Shown one piece after another: positions 9,615 to 20,611 of a stretch of DNA of 64,000 nucleotides. The notes beneath the pieces were generated by a model. That model saw only the letters and a program-made list of their open reading frames with translations. It was not told the origin of the DNA and did no database searches. Location of the stretch: positions 496,001 through 560,000 of the forward strand of contig CAVZIT010000006.1 in NCBI GenBank assembly GCA_963775445.1, read 5' to 3'. Numbering within the stretch: position 1 is the stretch's first letter; every line of letters starts with the position of its first letter. Made by a program: the position numbers and the translations under genes. The DNA is from Dokdonella_A sp963775445. GTDB taxonomy: Bacteria > Pseudomonadota > Gammaproteobacteria > Xanthomonadales > Rhodanobacteraceae.

Positions 9615-11294
9615 TCAATCGTCGTCCGAAGGCAGCGAGTCGGGGTCGTCTTTCGCGTCCTTGTCGCGAGGCGCGATTCCCGATGCAAGTGCATCGCGTG
9701 CTTTCCAGATACCGATGCGGGTGCTGCGGAAAGGTTGCTCGAAGATCGGCGGCGCGGCGAAGCGGAAGCGGCTGCCGAAACTCATGACCAGTCCATCGGG
9801 ATGCGCATGCGTCCACGTCCCCAATTGATCGAGATTAATCGTGCTCAGCGGCTGAGCCAGTCGACCGGCAAACTCGTAAACTCCATGATGCCAACCGATA
9901 TGGACGAGCGGCTGGCCGCTGTCCTGAATCGCCCTGACCATGGCGCCGGCCTTGCGCATGTCGTAACGATCGCCAGTCGCCTGCACGAACGCGAGTTTGC
10001 ACAGCAGTACCAGCGCAAGCATGGCCAACGCCGGCAGCGCCGGTCCTCCAACGCGCCTCAGAAACCACGTCGCTGCAGCCAGTGCCGCAATCAGCGCACC
10101 CCATGCAGGCGATAGGTTGGTCAGGCTGCTCCATTCGCCCTGGCCTTTGACCAGATAGGGCGCGGCAACAAGTGCCACGCCAAGCAAGACCATCGCGAGC
10201 ACGTACAGACCGGGCCGAAATCGCAGGTCGCCGCGATCGAACGCCACGGCCAGAAGCAGCGCGACCCCGGGCAGCAACGGCAACAGGTAATGCGGCTGCT
10301 TGCCGCTGATGAGACAGAATACGACAAAGGTTGGACCGATCCAGGCCAGCGCGAAACGCATCGCGCGCTCGCGCCCGATCTCCCGTAACGTGCGCCAGCG
10401 CCCGCGCACGACCAGCGGCCACGGCAACAACATCAGCGGCAGCGCTGCGAAATACCACCAGATCGGGCGACGATGCGCGAAGCTCTCGGCGACGCGATCG
10501 AGTGTCTGATGCAGGAAGATTGCGCGCGCATAATCATCGCCCCCATGCAGGGCCGCAGGTATCGCCCAGGCCAGCGCGAACCCGATACCGATGAGCACGG
10601 CCAATGCGAGCGCTCCCATGTAACGCCAGCGCCACCCATCGAGGCGCTCGCTCCACCACAACGCGCCGATCGCGGCGAATCCGAAGTCGAGCAGCATCAC
10701 CGGGCCCTTGGCGAGAATGCCGAGTCCGATGGCGATTCCGGTGACGGCGATACCGCGTCGCAACCTGCCACTTTCGAGATCCAGAACTCCGTGCAGCGCA
10801 AGCAGCACGCACGCCGTCAACAACACGTCGAACATGATCGCATTCGCGAAAATCGCGAAATAGATCGAGCCGAGCAACAACCACATGGACGCTCGCGCCG
10901 CAGCCTGCGAGCCACCGAGACGCAATGTCAGGCGCCCCAGCATCAGTAAACACACTCCCGACCAAAGGACCGCAACCAGCCGCGCGCTCCACGCGTGCAC
11001 GCCCGTCACGAGCCAGCCAAGATCGATCAGCCAGAAAAGGAGCGGCGGCTTGTCCGCGTACCACGCCCCGTTCAGATGCGGGACGAGGAAAGAGCCTCCA
11101 TGCAGCATCTCCCAGGCCACCGCGAGATAGCGCGTCTCGTCGATCGGGACAGGGGCCAGCACGAAGACGACCGGCAGCGCGAGCAGCAAACCGCCGAACA
11201 ACGGATGAGTGAGAAGGTTCTTCCACCGCGGCCACAGCACGCGCGAAGTAGTCGCAGGACTCGCGCCGCCGGATTGCGTCATCGACAAGGTCAC
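9615..11294 (-). CDS. GT39-family (ArnT/PMT-like) membrane glycosyltransferase
   Basis: A 559-residue polytopic membrane protein that probably transfers a sugar from a polyprenyl-phosphate donor to an acceptor at the periplasmic face. The first periplasmic loop has the acidic catalytic motif PIDETRYLAVAWEM, followed by HLNGAWYADKPPLLFWLIDL, the ArnT/PMT signature. About a dozen hydrophobic helices follow, then a soluble C-terminal part with ESGQPLVHIGWHHGVYEF-like sequence. It starts at a GTG that overlaps the DUF2333 stop (GTGA), with an ATG four codons inside as the alternative. The acceptor is unknown: lipid A, protein and exopolysaccharide are all possible. The C-terminus is rich in Asp and Lys. 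Confidence 0.85.
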   Translation of the reverse strand: MTLSMTQSGGASPATTSRVLWPRWKNLLTHPLFGGLLLALPVVFVLAPVPIDETRYLAVAWEMLHGGSFLVPHLNGAWYADKPPLLFWLIDLGWLVTGVHAWSARLVAVLWSGVCLLMLGRLTLRLGGSQAAARASMWLLLGSIYFAIFANAIMFDVLLTACVLLALHGVLDLESGRLRRGIAVTGIAIGLGILAKGPVMLLDFGFAAIGALWWSERLDGWRWRYMGALALAVLIGIGFALAWAIPAALHGGDDYARAIFLHQTLDRVAESFAHRRPIWWYFAALPLMLLPWPLVVRGRWRTLREIGRERAMRFALAWIGPTFVVFCLISGKQPHYLLPLLPGVALLLAVAFDRGDLRFRPGLYVLAMVLLGVALVAAPYLVKGQGEWSSLTNLSPAWGALIAALAAATWFLRRVGGPALPALAMLALVLLCKLAFVQATGDRYDMRKAGAMVRAIQDSGQPLVHIGWHHGVYEFAGRLAQPLSTINLDQLGTWTHAHPDGLVMSFGSRFRFAAPPIFEQPFRSTRIGIWKARDALASGIAPRDKDAKDDPDSLPSDDD

Positions 11295-12318
11295 CCGCGC
11301 TTGAGCAGTTCGCGAAGATCGATGATCGCGGCGTTGGCGCGCGAGATGTAATTGGCCATGACCAGCGAATGGTTGGCGAACAGGCCGAATGGCGCACCAT
11401 TGAGGATCATCGGACTCGACATCGGTTTCTGCGATTCGTCGAGTTCACGCGTGACCTGTTCGAGGCTGACCATCGCATTCTTGTCGCGCAGCACCGCGGC
11501 GAAGTCCACGCGCATCGCCTCGAGTTGTTCGCGCAACGCCCAGGTGTAGCCGCGTGCCTCGTAGAAGTTGTCGTCGATCTTGAGCCACGGTGTCTTGACC
11601 ACACGCGATCCCGGCCCCGGTGTCGACTGACGCGCATTCGGATCGTTGGCGAGATCCGTGTCGATGCGCATCTGGCCGACGCTCGCGGACAGGCGTTGGG
11701 AGAGCGAGCCAAGACGCGTCGAAACCAGCTGCAGATAGTCGGCCAGATTGTCGGCGCGCGCATAGAACTGCGCGTTGCCTTCCGTCGTCGTCGTCGAGCC
11801 GCGCAAGATAGGCGCCGATATGGTCGAGCGCCTTGCGATACTGGCTTTCCGAACTGGCAAACAGCCAACGGTCGTTCGGGATAACTCAGCAACGGATCGG
11901 CTTCCTGCAAGTCCTTGTCTTCGGTCGATTGCGTCTGCGAGCGGCTGAAATCGTTGCGCAGCGCGCGCACGAGATCCCGGCTCGCGGTCAGCACGCCGAA
12001 TTCCCAGTTCGGCACGTTGTCCATCAGCACACCCGGCGGAAACTTGTCGTTGCTCAAATAACCGCCGCGCTTGTCGAGCAGCGTCTCGACGCAGGCCATC
12101 AAGGTGCTCGTCGTCACGGTGCCGGTCAGCATCGCGTGCTGCTTTACCGCTGCCCTTTCCTGCGCGGTTTTCACGACATCGAAGTGCGCCGGCTCGTAAC
12201 TCCACCACCACATCAGCGCCAATACGATGACCACGTATAACCCGACCAGCACGCCAGCCAGACGCAGCCAACGCCGACGGCGCACGGCGGGTGGGGTCGA
12301 TCCGGCAACACGGAACAC
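11291..12318 (-). CDS. DUF2333 family membrane-anchored protein, two frameshifts
   Basis: The N-terminal frame starts at a GTG (12318, after AAAAGGAGAAGCCC) and shows a membrane helix (LAGVLVGLYVVIVLALMWWWSYEP), then THE family pattern TLMACVETLLDKRGGYLSND and ADPLLSYP. Two single-base excesses break it. In the CCC of the coding strand (plus positions 11878-11880), removing one C gives SYPNDRWLFASSESQYRKALDHI. In the pair at 11782-11783, removing one base gives DDDDEGNAQFYARADNL. The rest runs to ...DLRELLKRG. The span of 1028 bases is two over a multiple of three, as predicted. The function of the family is unknown. It overlaps the glycosyltransferase start by four bases. Confidence 0.8.
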
Positions 12319-12510
12319 GGGCTTCTCCTTTTGCAACGCGCAGTATCGGAGGTCCGCGGGTGATCCCGCGGCCGCCAATGGCCTTACATTGTGCCTGAGT
12401 CGGACCGGCACTAGCGATGGCGTTTCGCTGCCTCGATGGCCCGGTCGGCCACGCACCACAGGTCGCGGTAGAATTGATGAACCGTCAAGGGACCTCGCCC
12501 ATCAAGCACC

Positions 12511-13167
12511 ATGCTGTCGCTTCCCGACAAAGCCGTCCTGGATAAAACCGCACTGATCGGAGGCTGCGCAAAGCTCGATCTCGTTTGCGATGCGGCGCGG
12601 TTGCGCGCCGAAGTTGAAGAGTTGCCACAGGACATGTGGGGCCAGCGAGGCGGTCGCGTCGGCGTCCACAACCCGGCTGAAGCGATATTTCTGCGCGGTC
12701 ACGCACCCGCGGAAGGTAATCTGCCGGTGGAGGATCGCGAAGCTCTGGATCACCTGCCCTACTTGCGCGAGCTGATCAATACCCACATTCCTGGTGAGCC
12801 ACTTCGTTGCCTGCTCGCCTTGTTGCCCGCCGGGGCGATAATCGCCCCGCATATCGATCGAGCCGACTATTTCTCCAAGACCATACGCATCCACGCCCCC
12901 ATCGTCACCAGCGACGCAGTCTGGATGTACTGTTCGGGTGAGTGCTACCGGATGTGTCCAGGCGAATTGTGGGCCCTGAACAACAGCACGACTCACGGTG
13001 TGATCAATGCCGATCCGGTGCGCGCGCGGATCCATATGATCTGCGATTTCCTGCCCGACGCCGCGCTGATCGAAGCGCTCCAACGTGCCGATCGCCACCG
13101 CGGAACTCGTCAGTCGGCGATCGAGGGACGATTGTTCATGTCTGCAGCCCAATCGCGCATGGCATGA
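12511..13167 (+). CDS. Aspartyl/asparaginyl beta-hydroxylase-like protein
   Basis: A 218-residue protein with the fold signature of the PF05118 hydroxylases, Fe(II)/2-oxoglutarate-dependent enzymes that add a beta-hydroxyl to Asp or Asn in proteins or small molecules. The iron-site candidates are HID (H114, D116) in GAIIAPHIDRADYF and H162 in NNSTTHGVIN; the 2-oxoglutarate Arg candidate lies in RARIHM at about 171-173. The upstream strand SKTIRIHAPIVTSDAVWMYC matches the core barrel. No signal peptide is visible, so it acts in the cytosol. Its stop overlaps the next gene's start (ATGA), implying translational coupling with a sulfotransferase. The substrate is unknown. Confidence 0.85.
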   Translation: MLSLPDKAVLDKTALIGGCAKLDLVCDAARLRAEVEELPQDMWGQRGGRVGVHNPAEAIFLRGHAPAEGNLPVEDREALDHLPYLRELINTHIPGEPLRCLLALLPAGAIIAPHIDRADYFSKTIRIHAPIVTSDAVWMYCSGECYRMCPGELWALNNSTTHGVINADPVRARIHMICDFLPDAALIEALQRADRHRGTRQSAIEGRLFMSAAQSRMA

Positions 13168-13859
13168 TCGCAACGGATCGATTCGTATTCATCCATCTGC
13201 ACAAGTCGGGCGGGACGTTCGTCAATGAGTGCCTCATGCGCTTTTTCCCAAACGCGCAGCAACTTGGCTACCACCTCCCGCTACGATGTATCCCCGAACC
13301 GCTCCGCCAGCTGCCCGTGTTGGGTTTCGTGCGAAATCCATGGAGCTACTACGTCTCGTGGTATGAATTCCAGTCAAGGAAAGCGACACCGAATGCGCTG
13401 TTTCGCTGCGCAAGCGATAACCGTAACCTGGATTTTGCCGGCACGATCGACAATCTGCTTCACTTGGGTGACAACGCAATCATGCTGGATGATTTGCTTC
13501 AACGGCTGCCGACGGGCTATGGCGATCAGGGCTTGAATCTGCCGGCCTCCGCGCTTGCCCCAATCCGGGGCACCGGCATGGGTTTCTACAGTTATCTATA
13601 TCGCCACATGTACAGCGGCAGCCAATCAAAGCCATTCGTGGGCCGCATGGAGACGTTACGTACCGACCTGCTCGCATTTCTCGCTGAGTCAGGCGAGAGG
13701 GTCACGCCGGAGCTGCGTCGGTTCATCCAGCAGGAACCGCCGCGCAACCGCTCCGTCCACGGCGATTATCGCGATTACTACAACAAACGTCTCGCCGCAC
13801 AGGTGGCGCAATGCGATCATGAGGTCGTCGAGGAATTCGGTTACCGATTCGACGATTGA
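13164..13859 (+). CDS. Sulfotransferase family 2-like protein
   Basis: A 231-residue protein. The N-terminus RFVFIHLHKSGGTFVNECL is the PAPS 5'-phosphosulfate-binding loop of membrane-type or carbohydrate sulfotransferases. GFVRNPWSYYVSWYEF is the 3'-phosphate-binding segment (Arg, Asn-Pro, and the downstream Ser). It should move sulfate from PAPS to a hydroxyl, probably in the cytosol, since there is no signal sequence or membrane helix. The longer open frame begins upstream inside the hydroxylase gene, but the ATG at 13164 puts the PAPS loop near residue 8, as usual. It overlaps the hydroxylase stop by four bases. Confidence 0.85.
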   Translation: MIATDRFVFIHLHKSGGTFVNECLMRFFPNAQQLGYHLPLRCIPEPLRQLPVLGFVRNPWSYYVSWYEFQSRKATPNALFRCASDNRNLDFAGTIDNLLHLGDNAIMLDDLLQRLPTGYGDQGLNLPASALAPIRGTGMGFYSYLYRHMYSGSQSKPFVGRMETLRTDLLAFLAESGERVTPELRRFIQQEPPRNRSVHGDYRDYYNKRLAAQVAQCDHEVVEEFGYRFDD

Positions 13860-13930
13860 ACCGGCGCGGTCTCGATCGATGACAAAATCATCGCATCGCA
13901 GCGGCTTTGCTCAAGCCACGCTCGCGAATA

Positions 13931-14545
13931 TCAATTGCGCCCTTTCTTCGCGGCTTTCCCAGCCCCGTCCTTGCTGTGCGGGGCGCGCTTGGGCGGCTCT
14001 CCCTTGCGGCCGAGTTGTTCGAGCAGCGTACTCATGTCTTCGGCATGCTCCTCCTCGACAGCAAGGATTTGCTCCATGATCCGCCGCGTGGTCGTATCGG
14101 CATTGCCGAGGTAATCGACGATTTCGCGGTAACTGTCGATCGCGATGCGCTCGGCGACGAGGTTTTCCTTGATCATGTCGACCAGGTCATCGCCCTCGAC
14201 ATATTCGGAATGGCTGCGAGTCAACATGCCTTCCGGCGAGAAATTCGGCGCGCCGCCGAGCTGGGTGATGCGTTCGGCAATCTGGTCCGCGTGCTCCTGT
14301 TCCTCATTGGCATGTTCGAGAAACTCGGCCGCCACACTTTGCGCATTGATGCCGGAAGCCATGTAATAGTGGTACTTGTAGCGCAGCACGCAAACGATTT
14401 CCGTCGCGAGCGCTTCGTTGAGGATTTTCACGACGGTCCCGCGGTCTGCCTTGTAGCCCTGCGTGACGGCGCCGCGCTCGATGTGCTCGCGCGCGCGCTG
14501 ACGGATCGCCTTGATGTCGCTGACAAACGGTTTCTTGGTGGCCAT
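13931..14545 (-). CDS. Bacterioferritin/ferritin-like di-iron protein
   Basis: A 204-residue ferritin-like four-helix protein. Ligand patterns can be read as ALATEIVCVLRYKYHYYM, EHANEEQEHADQIAERI, ENLVAERIAIDSYREIV and VEEEHAEDMSTLL, that is E, ExxH, E and ExxH as in the COG2193 group. The C-terminus is a Lys- and Pro-rich tail (KGEPPKRAPHSKDGAGKAAKKGRN) that may be disordered or bind DNA. Likely role: iron storage or oxidation and protection from Fenton chemistry in the cytosol. It sits between the two hydroxylase/sulfotransferase loci, which need Fe(II); that link is only positional. Confidence 0.85.
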   Translation of the reverse strand: MATKKPFVSDIKAIRQRAREHIERGAVTQGYKADRGTVVKILNEALATEIVCVLRYKYHYYMASGINAQSVAAEFLEHANEEQEHADQIAERITQLGGAPNFSPEGMLTRSHSEYVEGDDLVDMIKENLVAERIAIDSYREIVDYLGNADTTTRRIMEQILAVEEEHAEDMSTLLEQLGRKGEPPKRAPHSKDGAGKAAKKGRN

Positions 14546-14688
14546 CTTGCCTGCTCCTTGGTATGAGGAAAGTATCTGGCGAATTCGCTACTGCGCCGTC
14601 AGGCACACTGTATCCGCTCGCGAAGCGCACCGCACGACCCGCCGTCATCTTAGTCCCACGCGCCGGCTCGTTCGTGAAAACCCGCTGA

Positions 14689-16587
14689 CTATCCTGCCGC
14701 GCCCGCAGAATCGACAAACCGCTGGACGCGCATCGCCGTCTCCCTGACTACGGCCCAGATACTTTCGATATCGCGCTCGTGCCGTCGCCACTTGTCCGGC
14801 ACCGGCGCAGTCAGCGTATGCCGCGACAGCGGCAGTTCGGCAGGCAGCTCGACATCCCAGCGCAAGTCCAGCTCATCGCACAGGCGCTTCACCTCGGTCT
14901 GCGGATCGGCCACAAACGCATCATGGCGAATCAGCGAGCGACGATCTGCCGGCACCTCCCCGAGATCGTCGAGCAGACTGCTGGTCACGGCTTCCCACTG
15001 ATGGGCGACGATTTCGGGCAACGGACGGCCCCGAAGTTCCCGCCACCCCGGTACCAGCAGCAGCGACCAATCTGGCCCGCTCCAATCCGGCAGCTGCGGG
15101 TAAGTCCGGAATTGCCCGGATTGCCACGCGTCGATCATGCTGGCGATCACTTCACGCGGGTCTCGGTGCAGGAAAATGAAGCGCGCCTCGGGAAACACGC
15201 GACGCAGGAACGGAATGCGCAACGCGTTTTTGGGGGTCTTTTCGAGCATGCGCAAGCGGCCGACGGGAGCGGCGTTTCCGTCGCGATCGCGCAGCGCCTC
15301 GAGGAAACGCTGCCGCAGCGCGGCAACAAGCTCGGGGGTGGCCGCCGCCGCGTCCAGGCGATTGGATTGGAACCCCTGCGCCGCGGGATGCAGCGCCGGC
15401 AACTTTTCAATGCGTCCATGGCTTTCGCCGCCGACCGTGTACAGGCCAGGTGCCCGCGCGAGCGTTTCGAACAGCAGCGTGGAACCAGAGCGCGGCGCGG
15501 ACACGATGAATATGGGCCGATCGAATCGCGAATCGACGCGCGAGGAAACGTCACCCGCCGATCCGGCCCGCGTCGCAGGCACGCCGCCGCCAGCATTTCC
15601 GGGACCGACCGCATCGGCGTCCGGTCCGGCATCGCGTTGTCCTCCCGCGGCCTTGCCATCTGCCAGCGCGGCGCGCAGCACCATGGGCCCCAATGCTGAC
15701 AGGAACGGCGATCCATTGCGCAGGGTAATCGGCCGGGTAACCTCCATCATGGCTTTGGCGAACGGATCGAGGGCCGCCCGATAGAGCGGCCACGCGTCGC
15801 GGGCGTCGCCATGGCGCGCCCACAAACCGAGCCAGACATGGCCCAGGCGCACGCAGAACTGGCGCGCAATGTCGAGCTGCGGATGCGGCGCCGACTCGCC
15901 GATCAGAAATGCCAGATGGTCACGCAGTTCCCACGGAGACATTACCGTCGGCATGTTGACCGATTCGTATGCCAGATCATCGGGGGCCACTGCGCCGCCA
16001 TTGCTCGGGCTGGCGTGCCAGCCCGGCACCGGCCGGCCCGGCACGCGGCCACCGCTGGCAATATCCCAGAAGCGTTCGCTTCCAACCGTGTCGGCAACCA
16101 GATGGATGCGCTGTCGCGCGGCGTCGTTGATGACGCGATGGCGCCGCCAGGTATCGAAGATCCAGCACTCGCCCGGAGCCATGTGGACCTCGGCTTCGCC
16201 ACAGATGAAGCGCACGGTTGGCTGGGTCAGTATCGGAACATGCACGCGCACGCGCTCGCGCCAGTAGTAACTGAGGTCAGCATGGGCGGGAACTTCGGCG
16301 TGACCGGAAAGGCGCATCAGGCGACTGCGGCCCCACACCGCATCGAGCGCGCCGAGCGCCGCGACCAGCGTCGGACAACGCGCGAGATACGGAGTCGCAC
16401 GCATGACGCCTGCCACCGAATCGTCGTCCGGATCTCCATGCGTCGAAATCAACGGCAGCGCCGAGTTGCCTTCGTATCCCTGAGGATGGGGGCGCCACGC
16501 CTCTTCACCGAGCGCGTCGATCTCCGCGAGCATCCGTTCGGCATCGAATGCGAGCGGAAGCTGGACGAACGGAACGTCCAGCTTCAT
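14689..16587 (-). CDS. Aspartyl-hydroxylase-like / sulfotransferase fusion protein
   Basis: A 632-residue two-domain protein. Residues 1-170 resemble PF05118: HAD at 102-104 (VPAHADLSYYW), H150 in WRRHRVIN and R160 in ARQRIHLVAD, giving the Fe and 2-oxoglutarate sites. Residues 200-310 are helical, and 311-355 are a low-complexity Gly/Ala/Asp linker. Residues 356-632 are a PAPS sulfotransferase (Sulfotransfer_3 type): IFIVSAPRSGSTLLFETLAR at 359-378 and the 3'-phosphate motif FIFLHRDPREVIASMIDAW at 470-488. The start ATG gives MKLDVPFVQLPLAF. It is the fused counterpart of the gene pair at 12511-13859, but on the opposite strand. No signal peptide. Confidence 0.85.
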   Translation of the reverse strand: MKLDVPFVQLPLAFDAERMLAEIDALGEEAWRPHPQGYEGNSALPLISTHGDPDDDSVAGVMRATPYLARCPTLVAALGALDAVWGRSRLMRLSGHAEVPAHADLSYYWRERVRVHVPILTQPTVRFICGEAEVHMAPGECWIFDTWRRHRVINDAARQRIHLVADTVGSERFWDIASGGRVPGRPVPGWHASPSNGGAVAPDDLAYESVNMPTVMSPWELRDHLAFLIGESAPHPQLDIARQFCVRLGHVWLGLWARHGDARDAWPLYRAALDPFAKAMMEVTRPITLRNGSPFLSALGPMVLRAALADGKAAGGQRDAGPDADAVGPGNAGGGVPATRAGSAGDVSSRVDSRFDRPIFIVSAPRSGSTLLFETLARAPGLYTVGGESHGRIEKLPALHPAAQGFQSNRLDAAAATPELVAALRQRFLEALRDRDGNAAPVGRLRMLEKTPKNALRIPFLRRVFPEARFIFLHRDPREVIASMIDAWQSGQFRTYPQLPDWSGPDWSLLLVPGWRELRGRPLPEIVAHQWEAVTSSLLDDLGEVPADRRSLIRHDAFVADPQTEVKRLCDELDLRWDVELPAELPLSRHTLTAPVPDKWRRHERDIESIWAVVRETAMRVQRFVDSAGAAG

Positions 16588-16627
16588 CGGCGGCTACTCC
16601 GTAACACCGCGAAACGAGTCATCGCGA

Positions 16628-18505
<1,878 letters not shown>

Positions 18506-18605
18506 CGGCTTCGATCCTCATGCCCGCAATCGGCGCACGCAGCGCGCGGTGCGGGTCGCCTGGTGGATGAAACGGAGGATCACGGCATTCGATGGACACT
18601 GCCGC

Positions 18606-18688
18606 GAAGCTTCCCTACGCCGGGTTCAGCCGGATCAGGTTCTAAGGGACTGTCTCAGCCGGTCGCCCGGCACCCCCGCTTCAGGACC
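18606..18688 (-). promoter_or_regulatory. TPP riboswitch (thi-box) controlling thiC
   Basis: On the minus strand, starting near 18688, the conserved parts occur in order: GCGGGGGTGCCGGGC, then CTGAGACAG (the pyrimidine-sensing CUGAGA) with AGTCCCTTAGAACCTGATCC after it, and finally the CGGCGTAGGGAAGCTT 3' strand. This is the standard TPP aptamer layout, including the ACCUGAU and GCGUAGGGAA consensus blocks. It ends about 100 bases before the thiC start. The edges are approximate; the expression platform (terminator or ribosome-site masking) was not worked out. Confidence 0.93.
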
Positions 18689-18690
18689 TG

Positions 18691-19211
18691 CATTCAACCA
18701 CGTTGCACGCGTCCGGGCCAGCACAAGGCCTGTCGAACTGCGGATACCGACACGACATGCTGCGCTATCCAGCGAAAGTCTTATTTTGCTTCTCATTCCG
18801 GCGCACGCCGGCTGCGAAGTCAGTGCCTGTCCCGGGCTTGATTCTGGAATACCTTCGCGAAACACCCGCAAAGCCGACGACCCAAGGGCAAGCCGCAGGA
18901 ACGGCAGGAGCATGCAGCGGGAGGAGTGCCATGCAGGTCCAGGGCCGCCATCAGCACACTGATCAGTTCGACCTTTCCGATGATCAAAGCCACTTCGATC
19001 GACAAGCTGGTCGTCGTGAGGTTGCAGCAAGTGATCAAGTTGCTCGTGGCTGCAGGACGCAGTTTTCGGCACGCGAATCCCCTACGGCCGCGACGGCAGT
19101 TGAACGAATTTCCTCCGCGCGAAAAAAATGAGGGCGCAAGGCAAACGGCGCGACCCTTTCACGATGGGCGGCCAAGACGGCACAATGGTCACCTGCCTGA
19201 AGGAATACGCC
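18691..19211. other. Gene-free stretch between riboswitch and pepQ
   Basis: About 520 bases between divergent thiC and pepQ. It must hold the promoters of both units, but no convincing pair of -35 and -10 boxes stands out. Short open frames exist on both strands (for example 18820-19038 minus), but none has a ribosome site or a recognisable product. The part from 18795 (CATTCCGGCGCACGCCGG) resembles the short palindromic repeats common between genes in this order. Confidence 0.5.
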
Positions 19212-20543
19212 ATGGACACGCTGCATCCGGATCTTCACGAACTGTATCCACCGCACATCGGCACGCTCAAGGCGCGCAGCGACGCGGCACTTGAGCGCAG
19301 TGGCTTCGATCATCTGGTCATCGCCGCCGGCAGGCCGCGCTACCGCTTTCTCGATGACAACACCGATCCGTTTGCGGTCAATCCCCATTTCAAGCAGTGG
19401 CTGCCGGTCACCAGGGCGCCGGGCTCGTGGCTCGTTTACACGCCGGGAAGAAAGCCGAAACTGGTTTATCTTCAGCCGCGCGATTATTGGCATGTAGTGC
19501 CCGAAGCACCCGCCGGCTATTGGGTCGATTCTTTCGACATCGTGGCCATTCGCAGCGCGGACGAGGCGCGGGCGCAGCTGCCGAAGGACGCGGCACGCTG
19601 CGCGATCCTTGGCGAAGACAATGTCGGCTTGGATGGTTTCGCACCGAACAACCCGCAGGCGGCGCTCGATTTTCTGCACTACCACCGCGCCTACAAGACG
19701 CCCTACGAACTCGCCATGATGCGCGTCGCGAGCAAGATCGGCGCGCGCGCGCATCGCGCCGCCGAACGCGCCTTTCGCGCCGGCAAGTCCGAATTCGACA
19801 TCCACATCGCGTACCTTGCCGCCGCACATCAGACCGAGAACGAACTGCCGTACAGCAATATCGTCGCACTCAACGAGCATGGTGCGGTACTGCATTACAC
19901 CGACCTCAATCGCGCCCCTCCGTCACGCGCGCATTCGTTCCTGATCGACGCCGGCGGATCGTTTCACGGGTATGCATCGGATATCACGCGCACCTACGCC
20001 GCACCGCAGGAGGGGGAATTCCAGACTTTGATCGACGCGATGGACACCGCGCAAAAGGGTTTTTGCGCACGCGTGCGAAGCGGACAGGACTATCCCGAAT
20101 TGCATCTCCATGCGCATCAGGTTCTGGCGGGCATTCTCAAGGATCAGGGCTTCATCCGCATGTCGCCCGAAGCAGCGGTGGAGTCCGGGGTTTCGAGCGT
20201 GTTCTTCCCGCATGGGCTCGGGCATTCGATCGGCCTGCAGGTCCACGATGTCGCCGGCTTCGCCGCGAACGATCGCGGAGAAACCATCGCCAAGCCGCCC
20301 GGCCATCCCTATCTGAGGCTCACGCGCACGCTCGAGCCAGGCATGGTCACGACCATCGAGCCCGGAATCTACTTCATCGACATGCTGCTCTCCGAGCTGA
20401 AACAAACCCCCGAATCGAAACACGTGGACTGGTCGCGCGTTGATGCGTTCCGCAAATACGGCGGAATCCGCATCGAGGACGATGTGGTCTGCACAGACGG
20501 CGATCCCGAGAATCTGACGCGCGAGGCGTTCAGTCTGGTTTAG
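19212..20543 (+). CDS. pepQ: Xaa-Pro dipeptidase (M24B)
   Basis: Cleaves dipeptides with C-terminal proline in the cytosol, using two metals. It has 443 residues, the PepQ length. Metal ligands of the pita-bread fold are visible: DAGGSFHGYASDITRTY (two Asp), FFPHGLGHSIGLQVHD (His), TTIEPGIYFID (Glu) and YGGIRIEDDVV (Glu). The N-terminal domain contains DHLVIAAGRPRYRFLDDNTDPF. The start at ATG 19212 gives MDTLHPDLHELYPPH, which fits PepQ; the frame is open 28 codons further upstream but without support. It is transcribed alone. Confidence 0.95.
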   Translation: MDTLHPDLHELYPPHIGTLKARSDAALERSGFDHLVIAAGRPRYRFLDDNTDPFAVNPHFKQWLPVTRAPGSWLVYTPGRKPKLVYLQPRDYWHVVPEAPAGYWVDSFDIVAIRSADEARAQLPKDAARCAILGEDNVGLDGFAPNNPQAALDFLHYHRAYKTPYELAMMRVASKIGARAHRAAERAFRAGKSEFDIHIAYLAAAHQTENELPYSNIVALNEHGAVLHYTDLNRAPPSRAHSFLIDAGGSFHGYASDITRTYAAPQEGEFQTLIDAMDTAQKGFCARVRSGQDYPELHLHAHQVLAGILKDQGFIRMSPEAAVESGVSSVFFPHGLGHSIGLQVHDVAGFAANDRGETIAKPPGHPYLRLTRTLEPGMVTTIEPGIYFIDMLLSELKQTPESKHVDWSRVDAFRKYGGIRIEDDVVCTDGDPENLTREAFSLV

Positions 20544-20611
20544 GTTTGTGACCTTTGCTCGTGCATTCGCGTGGCTCTTGGCTTCTCTCGCATTGGGTGA
20601 TGCTGTCGCAA

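Noticed and set aside
18820..19038. 72-residue minus-strand frame upstream of pepQ
   Set aside because: No ribosome site and no conserved domain, in a region with no other coding signs.
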